A stretch of 9,962 nt of DNA from a bacterium (GTDB taxonomy: Bacteria; Planctomycetota; J058; JAJDCP01): positions 1 to 9,962 of the forward strand of contig JAUIEM010000376.1 of the NCBI GenBank assembly GCA_030428695.1. Direction: 5' to 3'. The translations under genes and the position numbers were made by a program. The first letter of the stretch is position 1. The number at the start of each line of letters is the position of its first letter. The notes below the pieces were generated by a model. That model worked only from the letters and a program-made list of their open reading frames with translations. It had not been told where the DNA came from and ran no database searches. Shown here piece by piece: positions 1 to 6,627 of this stretch.

Positions 1-1124
1 TGCTCGAGAGCGGCGAGGTGCTGCGTCCGGAGGAGCGGCGCGAGCAGCTCATCGTGATCGGCAACTACTTCTTCGACTCGCTCCCCCAGGACATCTACCG
101 CATCGCGAGCGGCCGCCTGCAGCAGTGCCTGGTCGATGTCGTGTCGAGCGCCGCGGAGGAACCCGACCTCTACGACCCGGAGATGATCCCGCGCCTGCGC
201 CTCTCGTACCGCCACGAAGAGATCGCGCCGGACGTCTACCCGCAACCGGAGCTCAACCGCATCCTCGCCGGCTACCGCGACGAGCTCGGCGACACCGGCC
301 TGTGCTTCCCGATCGGCGGTTTCCGCTGCCTCTCCGCCCTCGAGCGCCTGGCCGACCGGCTGCTGCTGGTGTCCGCGGACAAGGGCTACAGCCACGCCTG
401 GCAGCTGCTCTCCAAGCGGCCTCCGCCCCTGGTCATGCACGGCAGCTTCTCGTTCTCGGTCAACTACCACGCCATCGGGCAGTACATCCGGTCCCGCGGC
501 GGCCTCGCCCTGCATCCTTCGGGGCGCAGCGGGAACCTCGAGCTCGGGGCCTTCGTCGACCGGGGCAGCGAGCGTGACTTCCCCCAGCTCTGCCAGGCCT
601 TCGAGCGGGACATCGAGGACTTCAGCCCGGTCGACCTGTTCACCCTCAAGCACGGCCTCGCCGAGCGCGAGCCGGCCCTCAGCATCGACCAGTGCCTCAA
701 GCTGCTGCGCCTCAGCGCCTGGGACCCGGACACCCTGTACGAGCTGCGGGATCCCCTGCGCGACCAGATCGAGGAGGCGAGCGACGAGCAGCAGGCGGCG
801 GTCGCGGCCGCGCTGCGGCGGGTCTGGGAGAACTTCTACCCGCTCGAGTCCTACCGCGACCTGCCCTTCGCCTGCGGCCGCATCATGCAGCGCATGCGCC
901 GCTACCGCGCGGCGATCGGCTACTACCAGGCGTCGCTCGACGCCTTCGGGGCCGACCGGGCCACCCACAACAACCTCGGCACCTGCCACTACCGGCTCGA
1001 CGCGCTCGAGCCCGCCCTGCGCTGCTTCGACGCGGCCCTGGCCGCCGATCCCAACTACGGCAACGCGCGGGAGTGGCGCATGCGCGTCCTCGCCGAGCTC
1101 AACGGGGCGGCGCGCGAGGCATGA
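1..1124 (+). CDS. Putative MidA-like SAM-dependent methyltransferase with C-terminal TPRs (5' partial)
   Basis: The reading frame is open to the left edge (first whole codon at 3), so the N-terminus lies outside the window; a GTG at 18 is an internal codon, not a convincing start. Numbering from that GTG, residues 12-24 (VIGNYFFDSLPQD) resemble the post-Rossmann strand seen as a 'NEvlDAlP' motif in MidA/NDUFAF7 methyltransferases. The stretch SADKGY (119-124), followed by HGSFSFSVNYHAIG (141-154), parallels the MidA 'DYG...DITahVdf' region. This match is from memory of the family and is an inference. The SAM-binding GxGxG motif would lie upstream and cannot be seen. Residues about 285-360 form two TPR-like helix pairs (YRAAIGYYQASLDAF and LEPALRCFDAALAADP), a protein-protein interaction tail. 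The stop overlaps the kinase start as ATGA, indicating translational coupling. The substrate is unknown. It could instead be a degenerate, non-catalytic scaffold. Confidence 0.6.
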   Translation, partial: LESGEVLRPEERREQLIVIGNYFFDSLPQDIYRIASGRLQQCLVDVVSSAAEEPDLYDPEMIPRLRLSYRHEEIAPDVYPQPELNRILAGYRDELGDTGLCFPIGGFRCLSALERLADRLLLVSADKGYSHAWQLLSKRPPPLVMHGSFSFSVNYHAIGQYIRSRGGLALHPSGRSGNLELGAFVDRGSERDFPQLCQAFERDIEDFSPVDLFTLKHGLAEREPALSIDQCLKLLRLSAWDPDTLYELRDPLRDQIEEASDEQQAAVAAALRRVWENFYPLESYRDLPFACGRIMQRMRRYRAAIGYYQASLDAFGADRATHNNLGTCHYRLDALEPALRCFDAALAADPNYGNAREWRMRVLAELNGAAREA

Positions 1125-4100
1125 GCTTCCAGGACCTCCGGGAGCTGTGGGAGTCGACCTTCGGCGACCTGGAACGCGACACGATGAGCGTCGAGCTCAG
1201 CTACCGCCCCGACTGGCACGTCGACCTGCTCGAGGCGCCGGGCCCGGTCGAGTTCCACAGCCTCGAGCTGCTCGCCCGCGGCGGCATGGGGGAGGTCTAC
1301 CGGGCGCGCCAGACCGGCCTCGGGCGCGAGGTCGCGCTCAAGCGCATCCGCCGCGACCGCAAGGGAGCCTCCGGAGCGCGCCGCTCCTTCGTCAACGAGG
1401 CCGTCGTCACCGGCCGCCTCGAGCACCCGAACATCGTGCCGGTCTACGCTCTGGGCGCCCACGCCCCGGGCGACCTGTTCATGGCGATGAAGCTGGTCGG
1501 CGGGGTGAGCTGGAAGGCCCGGCTCAAGGAGCAGCCGGAAGACCTGCAGGGCCATCTCGAGACCCTGATCCAGGTCTGCAACGCGGTCGCCTTCGCCCAC
1601 AGCCGGGCGATCATCCACAACGACCTCAAGCCCGCGAACGTGATGCTCGGCGCCTTCGGCGAGGTGCTCGTGCTCGACTGGGGGCTGGCGGTCGACGTCT
1701 CCCCCGAGCCGGACGCCGACGCCCGGGTGCGGCACCGTTCGGCCGTGCAGGTGCCCTTCGGGACGCCCTGCTACATCGCCCCCGAGCTCGCGTTGGGCAA
1801 GGGCGAGCAGCTCGGCCCCTGGACCGACGTCTACCTGCTCGGGGCGATCCTGTACGAGATCCTGACCGGGCGGCCGCCGCACCAGGCCGACTCGCTGGTC
1901 GAGTCCCTGCGGCGGGCGGTGGAGGAGTCGCCGCTGCCGCTGCTCGAGGAGGTCAACCGACCCCGCGAGCTGGTCGAGATCTGCACCAAGGCCCTCGCCC
2001 GCGACCCGGCCGATCGGCACACGGACGCCCGGGAGTTCCTCGACGAGCTGCGCACCTACCTCCGCCATCGCGAGAGCAACCGCATCGCCGCCCTCGCCCG
2101 GGAGCGCCTGGCCGACTGCGAGGAGCAGGCGGAGGGAGAGGACGCCGCCCGCCTGCGCAACGCGCTGTACGAGGGCTTCGCCGAGAGCGTCGCCGGCTTC
2201 GCGCAGGCCCGGCGGCTGTGGAAGGACAACGAGCAGGCGACGCGCGGTGAGCGCCGCGCCCGGGTCGCCTACGCCCGCACCGCCCTGCGGCTCGGCGACC
2301 TCGGCCTGGCCGAGGCCCAGCTCGCGCGGCTGCGGACGCTGTTCCCGGACGTCCCGGCTGGCCTGCCCGCGCCGGCCCGCAGCAAGGGACCGGACAGCCT
2401 CGACGGCCTCGAGGGGGAGCTGAGCTCGGCGCGCTGGCGCAAGGAACGCGAGCGCCGCGCGCGGCGCCGGCTCAAGCTCAGCCTGGTCGCGGTCTCGCTC
2501 GCCCTGTTCCTCGGCCTGACGATCGGGCTGGTGCAGCTCGACCAGAAGAACCGCCAGATCGCCGCCCAGAACGACTCGATCCGCGCCAGCCGCGACCAGC
2601 TTCGGCTCGAGAAGGAGGCCGCCGAGGAGCTGCGGCGCAAGGCGGAAGACCAGCGCCAGCTCGCCGAGACGCTGCGCGGCTACGCCGACCGCCGGGGCGA
2701 GATCGCCCAGCGCGCCCTCGAGCGGCTGTCGGTCGAGGTCCAGTCGCGCCTTCTCGACGAGCTCGCCGACGCCCACGCCCACCGCACGGCCCGCGAGATC
2801 CTCCAGATCGTGCTCGCGAGCTGGCGCGAGATGCGCGACGCGAACATCGACGAGGAGCAGGTCTCCGCGGCCGCCGCCGACGCCCGCGTCCGCATCAGCG
2901 ATCTGCTCTTCCAGCTCGACGGCGACATCGACGGGGCGCTGGCGGAGCTGCAGGCCGCGTGGGAGATGTACGAGGCCCTCGACGGGGACCTCCAGCACCG
3001 CCACCACGCGACGGTGCAGCTGCGCCTCGCCCGCCTGTACCGGGCCCGCGGCAACCTGCAGCAGGCCCGGATCTGCTACGAGGCCGCCCTCGAGCCCCTG
3101 CGCACCCTGCACGACAGCGCGGCGAGCGTGCGGACGGCGCAGGATCTAGTCTCTGCCCTGGTCAACCTCGGCCAGATTCTGTCCGAGCAGGAAGATCACG
3201 CCGCCGAGGAGGCCCGCTTCGCCGAGGCGGTCACGCTGATCCGCTGGCTGCGCGCGCGCACCCGCGACGACCACGCGACCCGGCGCAAGCTCGCCAACGA
3301 CCTGCTCATGCTCGGGCGGATCAACCGCGGCCAGGGCGATCCGGAGGGCGCGCGGGCGGCGATCGAGGAGGGCCTCGCCCTGGCGCGCGAGCTGGTCGCC
3401 GACGAGCCCGGGCACCCGCTCTGGCAGCACGACCTCTCCAAGGCGCTCGAGGAGATGGCCCTGCTCCACTACCAGACGAGGGATGACGACGCCGCCCGCG
3501 ACCTCTTCGAAGAGGCGATCGCCATCCACCGCCACCTGCTCTACCAGGACCCCGGCAACGCCCACGAGCGGCTGCACATGGCCGGCACCCTGCGCAACCT
3601 CGCGACGGTCCAGAACCGGCGGGGCGAGACCGCGACCAGCCTGCTCCACTACGCCGAGGCGGAGGAGCTCCTGCGGGGGCTGCTCGCCAGCGAGCCGGAG
3701 AACGCCTCGGTGCGCTCGACCCTCGCCGGCGTGCTCGAGGCCGGCGGCCGCGTCGAGCGCAGCGCGGGGTCGCCCGGTCCCGCGCGCGCCAAGCTCGCCG
3801 AGGCCGCCGGACTGCGCCGCCAGCTGGTCGCGCTCGACTCGACCAACGTCGGCGCGCGGCGCGACCTGATCTGGAGCCTGCGCTACCACGCCGACGCCTG
3901 CTGGGCCGCGGGGGAAGAAGCCGCCGCCCTCGAGCTCCGCGAGGAGGCGGTCCGTCGCGCCCGCCAGCTCGCCGCCGAGCAGCCGGAGAACGTCGCCCTG
4001 CAGGAGCTCCTCGCCAGCAACCTGCGGCTGCTCGCCGATGTCTGCTGGAACCTCGTCGACGCCCGCACGGTGGGCTTCTACGAGCAGGCCCGGGACGCAC

Positions 4101-5029
4101 GCGAGCGAGCCGCCGCGCTCGACAGAGGCGACCGCACGCTGCACGAGGCCCTGGTCGCGAACGCCGTCGTCGCCCTCGCCTACGAGCAGTCCGAGCGGCC
4201 GGACGAGGCGCTCACGCTGTTCTTCACGACCCTCGAGCGCGCGCGGAGCTTCGTCCGCGACTTCCCCGACAGCACCCGCGCCCCCCGGGCCCACGCCTAC
4301 CTCCTGCGCACCAGCCTCGAGCACCTCGGGACCCGCCCGGCCGACGCCGAGCGCGACGAGGCGATCGCCACCCTGGCCGCCGAGCTCGACGCCCACACCC
4401 CGCATCGCGAGGAGACCGGCAGCTTCCTCCGCTCCTTCTACGCCCAGCGCGGCGAGGACGCGCTGGTCGGCGACGACGTCGACGCGGCCCTGCGCTGGGC
4501 GACCGCCGGCCACGACCAGGCCCTCGCCGACGGCGCCGGCCAGGCCGAGGCCGCGCGTGACCTCGCCGACGTGCTGCGACTGTCCGGCGCCTTCGAGGCC
4601 GCGTTGCAGCGCTATGGGACGGCGCCCGGCCTCGGCCGCGCCCTGACCCTCCTGCACCTCGAACGGACCGACGAGGCCCGCGCGGAGCTCGCCGCGCTGC
4701 CCGGGCCCGCACCGCTCGTGCCGCTCCTGCGCGCCGCCCTCGGAGACAGCGCCGCGGTCGCGGCGCTCGTCGGGGACGACTCCCCGGACGGCCAGCTCGC
4801 CCGGGTGGTGCTCGGGGAGCTCGACGAGGACGCCTTCCTCGGCGCCCTCGAGGCCGACGGCCTGACCGTCGGCCGCGCCCACATCGTGCTCGCCGTGCGC
4901 CATGAGCAGCGGGACGAGCTCGACCTGGCGGCCAGCCACTACGAGAAGCTGCCGCGTCTGCTCTACCTCACCCAGCCCGAGGCCCAGTGGGCGTGGGCGC
5001 GGCTGCGGCAGTGGGCGCGCCCGGATTGA
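1121..5029 (+). CDS. Transmembrane Ser/Thr protein kinase (non-RD, HND loop) with extracytoplasmic TPR region
   Basis: This 1302-residue protein starts at the ATG overlapping the previous stop (ATGA); the frame is open much further upstream, but that part lies inside the previous gene. An N-terminal cytoplasmic Hanks-type kinase spans about residues 45-312: glycine loop ARGGMGEVY (52-60, first Gly replaced by Ala), VALK lysine K74, helix-C glutamate E93, catalytic loop HNDLKPAN (166-173) with D168, DWG at 186-188 in place of DFG, GTPCYIAPE (214-222), and DVYLLGAILYEILTG (236-250). An arginine-rich stretch (441-452) precedes one membrane helix (about 453-473), so the kinase faces the cytoplasm by the positive-inside rule. 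A coiled coil (about 474-545) and a long helical region with TPR-like pairs (clear at about 630-950, e.g. YRARGNLQQARICYEAALEPL) lie outside, probably as a sensor or scaffold. Kinase identity is secure; ligand and substrates are unknown. Confidence 0.93.
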   Translation: MSFQDLRELWESTFGDLERDTMSVELSYRPDWHVDLLEAPGPVEFHSLELLARGGMGEVYRARQTGLGREVALKRIRRDRKGASGARRSFVNEAVVTGRLEHPNIVPVYALGAHAPGDLFMAMKLVGGVSWKARLKEQPEDLQGHLETLIQVCNAVAFAHSRAIIHNDLKPANVMLGAFGEVLVLDWGLAVDVSPEPDADARVRHRSAVQVPFGTPCYIAPELALGKGEQLGPWTDVYLLGAILYEILTGRPPHQADSLVESLRRAVEESPLPLLEEVNRPRELVEICTKALARDPADRHTDAREFLDELRTYLRHRESNRIAALARERLADCEEQAEGEDAARLRNALYEGFAESVAGFAQARRLWKDNEQATRGERRARVAYARTALRLGDLGLAEAQLARLRTLFPDVPAGLPAPARSKGPDSLDGLEGELSSARWRKERERRARRRLKLSLVAVSLALFLGLTIGLVQLDQKNRQIAAQNDSIRASRDQLRLEKEAAEELRRKAEDQRQLAETLRGYADRRGEIAQRALERLSVEVQSRLLDELADAHAHRTAREILQIVLASWREMRDANIDEEQVSAAAADARVRISDLLFQLDGDIDGALAELQAAWEMYEALDGDLQHRHHATVQLRLARLYRARGNLQQARICYEAALEPLRTLHDSAASVRTAQDLVSALVNLGQILSEQEDHAAEEARFAEAVTLIRWLRARTRDDHATRRKLANDLLMLGRINRGQGDPEGARAAIEEGLALARELVADEPGHPLWQHDLSKALEEMALLHYQTRDDDAARDLFEEAIAIHRHLLYQDPGNAHERLHMAGTLRNLATVQNRRGETATSLLHYAEAEELLRGLLASEPENASVRSTLAGVLEAGGRVERSAGSPGPARAKLAEAAGLRRQLVALDSTNVGARRDLIWSLRYHADACWAAGEEAAALELREEAVRRARQLAAEQPENVALQELLASNLRLLADVCWNLVDARTVGFYEQARDARERAAALDRGDRTLHEALVANAVVALAYEQSERPDEALTLFFTTLERARSFVRDFPDSTRAPRAHAYLLRTSLEHLGTRPADAERDEAIATLAAELDAHTPHREETGSFLRSFYAQRGEDALVGDDVDAALRWATAGHDQALADGAGQAEAARDLADVLRLSGAFEAALQRYGTAPGLGRALTLLHLERTDEARAELAALPGPAPLVPLLRAALGDSAAVAALVGDDSPDGQLARVVLGELDEDAFLGALEADGLTVGRAHIVLAVRHEQRDELDLAASHYEKLPRLLYLTQPEAQWAWARLRQWARPD

Positions 5030-5048
5030 ATCGGCCCGCTTCGGGCCT

Positions 5049-5054
5049 GGAGGG
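5049..5054 (+). promoter_or_regulatory. Ribosome binding site that fixes the start of the small membrane protein
   Basis: GGAGGG lies four bases before the ATG at 5059, a good Shine-Dalgarno match. It favours that ATG over an in-frame GTG at 4987, which falls inside the kinase gene. Confidence 0.7.
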
Positions 5055-5058
5055 AATC

Positions 5059-5409
5059 ATGGAACAGGCGGACGACTACTACGGGGCACCTGCGGTCAAC
5101 AAGGTCGGCAAGGTCGGCATGTGGCTCTCGATCATCGCGATGATCGGGCTGCTGCTGGTCGTCGCCACCGCGGCGGTCATCCTGGCGACCCGGAACTTCC
5201 AGGGCTTCGACGGCCTCGCCGCGCTGCTCGGCTTCCTGCTCCTCGGCGTCATCTGCGGGGTGCTCGGCCTGATCGGCCTGATCGTCAGCGCCTTCGGCCT
5301 GGGCAGGGAGCCGAAGAAGCCGGCGCTGATCGGGTTGATCGTCGGCCTGCTGGTCGTCCTGCCGACCTTCGGCCTCACCCTGGCCACCTTTGTCGCGGCG
5401 GCCGGATGA
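5059..5409 (+). CDS. Small multi-pass membrane protein of unknown function (116 aa)
   Basis: The protein begins MEQADDYYG, a short polar, acidic and tyrosine-containing N-terminus. It then has about three hydrophobic segments: residues about 21-45 (MWLSIIAMIGLLLVVATAA), about 55-80 (LLGFLLLGVICGVLGLIGL), and about 90-113. A short basic stretch, GREPKKP, separates the second and third, which suggests that loop is cytoplasmic. The composition is typical of small DUF4190-like or 'membrane protein' families, but I do not recognise a specific one. It lies 29 bases after the kinase stop on the same strand, so it may share the transcript and be a partner or membrane target of the kinase; that is inference from position only. 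A hairpin begins exactly at its stop codon. Confidence 0.75.
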   Translation: MEQADDYYGAPAVNKVGKVGMWLSIIAMIGLLLVVATAAVILATRNFQGFDGLAALLGFLLLGVICGVLGLIGLIVSAFGLGREPKKPALIGLIVGLLVVLPTFGLTLATFVAAAG

Positions 5410-5442
5410 GGGCCCTGGAACAAGGCTGAGCCTAAGGGCCCT
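5409..5442 (+). terminator. Stem-loop at the end of the kinase gene cluster, possible terminator
   Basis: The 8-bp palindrome AGGGCCCT occurs at 5409-5416 and again at 5435-5442, so the copies can pair as an outer stem. Inside it AGGC (5423-5426) pairs with GCCT (5430-5433) around the loop TGA. The stem starts on the last base of the stop codon. There is no T-tract, so a factor-independent terminator is not proven. An RNA-stabilising 3' hairpin is equally possible. Confidence 0.35.
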
Positions 5443-5443
5443 A

Positions 5444-5464
5444 CTGACCTCCGCATAAGTTCTG
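5444..5464 (+). repeat. Left terminal inverted repeat of the palindromic element
   Basis: This 21-bp sequence begins CTGACCTCCGCATAAG. It is the reverse complement of 5678-5698 except at positions 1 and 9. Confidence 0.75.
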
Positions 5465-5552
5465 ACCCGGAGGGGCGTCGGTTCCCGGCCAACGACGGGA
5501 GGGGGTGAAGAGGCTGTCTCACGGAACCCGATGACGCACGTCCCCACGCCTG

Positions 5553-5669
5553 CGGCGGGCGGGGGTAAACCCCGCCCCTACCTCCGGTAAGAACGCACAC
5601 ACCGAGGTAGGGGAGGGGTTTACTGTACGTTGTGTCCGGGGTAGGGGCGGGGTTTACCCCCGCCCGCCG
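5553..5669. repeat. Perfect 30-bp inverted repeat inside the element
   Basis: The arms 5553-5582 and 5640-5669 are exact reverse complements, separated by 57 bases. The right arm contains GTAGGGGCGGGGTTTAC followed by a C-rich stretch. Each arm is itself partly self-complementary around GGGGTAAACCCC, so the sequence can form a long hairpin or a cruciform. Lying between convergent genes, the structure could end or slow transcription from either side. Confidence 0.85.
5565..5623. repeat. Alternative internal hairpin sharing the left arm
   Basis: Bases 5565-5588 can pair with 5601-5623 over about 22 bp, with one mismatch (G5574 against A5614) and one bulged C (5585), closing a 12-base loop. This uses the same left arm as the 30-bp inverted repeat, so the two pairings exclude each other. 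The segment 5604-5623 is a near-direct repeat of 5637-5656. Confidence 0.7.
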
Positions 5670-5677
5670 GACCGGAA

Positions 5678-5698
5678 CAGAACTTATGCTGAGGTCAA
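5678..5698 (-). repeat. Right terminal inverted repeat of the palindromic element
   Basis: Read on the - strand it begins TTGACCTCAGCATAAG and matches the left end at 19 of 21 positions. Confidence 0.75.
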
Positions 5699-5703
5699 TA
5701 AGC

Positions 5704-6627
5704 TCAGACCGCCTGGCCCTGGTAGATGTCCATCACGCTCTCGAGCAGCGCGAGGCCCTCTTCCTTCGGCCGCTGGAAGCTGTTCCGGCCGATGATCGAG
5801 CCGAAGCCGCCGCCCTGGTGGATGCCCCGGATCTCGTCGAGCACATCCTCGGTCGCCTTCGCCCCGCCTCCACTGAAGATCACGATGCGCCGGCCGTTGA
5901 AGGACGACTGCACGACGTGGGCGACGCGCTCGGCCAGGGTGCCGATCGGGATCTCCTGCTCGGCGTAGACCTTCTGGTTCGCCTCGAGCTCGACGTGGGC
6001 GCTCGGCGGCTTGACCTTGACGATGTGGGCGCCGAGCTGGCAGGCCATGTGGGCGGCGTAGGCGACGACGTCGATGCCGGTCTCGCCTTCCCTGGAGATC
6101 TGCTCGCCGCGCGGATAGCTCCAGATCACCACCGGCAGCCCGACGGTCTTCGCCTCTTCGGCCAGCGCGCGGATCTCCTCGACGTTCTGCTTCTTGAACG
6201 CGGTGCCCGGATAGATCGTGAAGCCGATCGCCGCGCAGCCGAGGCGCAGGGCGTCGTCGACCGAGGCGGTCACGCTCGGGATCGGGTTCTCGACCGAGAA
6301 CAGGCTGTCGTTGTTGTTCAGCTTGAGGATCAGCGGGATCTGGCCGGCGAACTCGGCGGCGCCGGCCTCGAGGAAACCGAGGGGTGCGGCGTAGGCGCTG
6401 CATCCGGCCTCGATGGCGAGCTCGAAGTGGTACTGCGGGTCGTAGCCCGCCGGGTTCTTCGCGAAGCTGCGGGCGGGGCCGTGCTCCATGCCCTGATCGA
6501 CGGGCAGGATCACCAGCTTGCCCGTGCCGGCGAGCCGCCCGCTGGTCAGCAACCGGTACAGGTTGGCGCGGGTGCCGGGGTTGTCCGACCGGTACCAGGA
6601 CAGGATCTCGCGGATGCGTTCGTTCAT
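5704..6627 (-). CDS. Class I fructose-bisphosphate aldolase, archaeal/DhnA type
   Basis: The 307-residue product belongs to the DhnA/FbaB aldolase family, which cleaves or forms fructose 1,6-bisphosphate through a Schiff base in glycolysis and gluconeogenesis. Visible hallmarks on a TIM barrel are an N-terminal PVDQGMEHG (42-50; family usually DHG), WSYPRG with the probable catalytic Tyr171, HIVKVKPP with the probable Schiff-base Lys204, the phosphate-binding turn FSGGGA (251-256), and the C-terminal GSIIGRNSFQ (276-285). It is longer than archaeal enzymes (about 260-280) and shorter than E. coli FbaB (350). The start has a GAGGGAG ribosome site upstream. The ATG overlaps the glycosyltransferase stop (ATGA), so it is translationally coupled as the last gene of the operon. 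A transaldolase-like or aminotransferring relative such as ADH synthase is possible but less likely. Residue roles are by analogy with studied family members. Confidence 0.88.
   Translation of the reverse strand: MNERIREILSWYRSDNPGTRANLYRLLTSGRLAGTGKLVILPVDQGMEHGPARSFAKNPAGYDPQYHFELAIEAGCSAYAAPLGFLEAGAAEFAGQIPLILKLNNNDSLFSVENPIPSVTASVDDALRLGCAAIGFTIYPGTAFKKQNVEEIRALAEEAKTVGLPVVIWSYPRGEQISREGETGIDVVAYAAHMACQLGAHIVKVKPPSAHVELEANQKVYAEQEIPIGTLAERVAHVVQSSFNGRRIVIFSGGGAKATEDVLDEIRGIHQGGGFGSIIGRNSFQRPKEEGLALLESVMDIYQGQAV

Larger units (their letters stand above)
5442..5700. mobile_element. MITE-like non-autonomous palindromic element, about 259 bp
   Basis: Two terminal inverted repeats, 5444-5464 and 5678-5698, match at 19 of 21 positions and share the core GCATAAGTTCTG; the match extends weakly inward through CCGG (5467-5470 and 5672-5675). 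Both ends are bordered by TA (5442-5443 and 5699-5700), as expected if a Tc1/mariner or IS630-type transposase had duplicated a TA target; the duplication itself is inferred. The interior has no credible gene. Its right half contains a second, perfect 30-bp inverted repeat. The element fills the gap between two convergent genes and ends three bases from the aldolase stop codon. I cannot assign it to a named family. It could instead be a chromosomal repeat of the REP or interspersed-palindrome type rather than a transposon derivative. Confidence 0.6.

Noticed and set aside
692..1120. N-terminal extension of the kinase frame upstream of the ATG at 1121
   Set aside because: The extension lies wholly inside the previous gene and is Arg/Pro/Ala-rich. 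The overlapping ATGA start fits the kinase N-terminus.
574..2250. Long + strand open frame (558 codons) crossing the first two genes
   Set aside because: Its product is Ser/Arg/Pro/Ala-rich noise in the wrong frame for both real genes, and it crosses their boundary.
1055..3112. Long - strand open frame (685 codons) opposite the kinase gene
   Set aside because: A shadow of the high-GC kinase gene: the product is low in complexity (Val/Leu/Gly/Ala/Arg runs) with no domain, while the + strand frame has unmistakable kinase motifs. The same holds for the 597-codon frame at 3146-4939.
5509..5524. GAGGCTGTCTCACGG within the element, similar to some insertion-sequence ends
   Set aside because: No matching inverted copy or transposase fragment was found nearby; the resemblance rests on about a dozen bases from memory.
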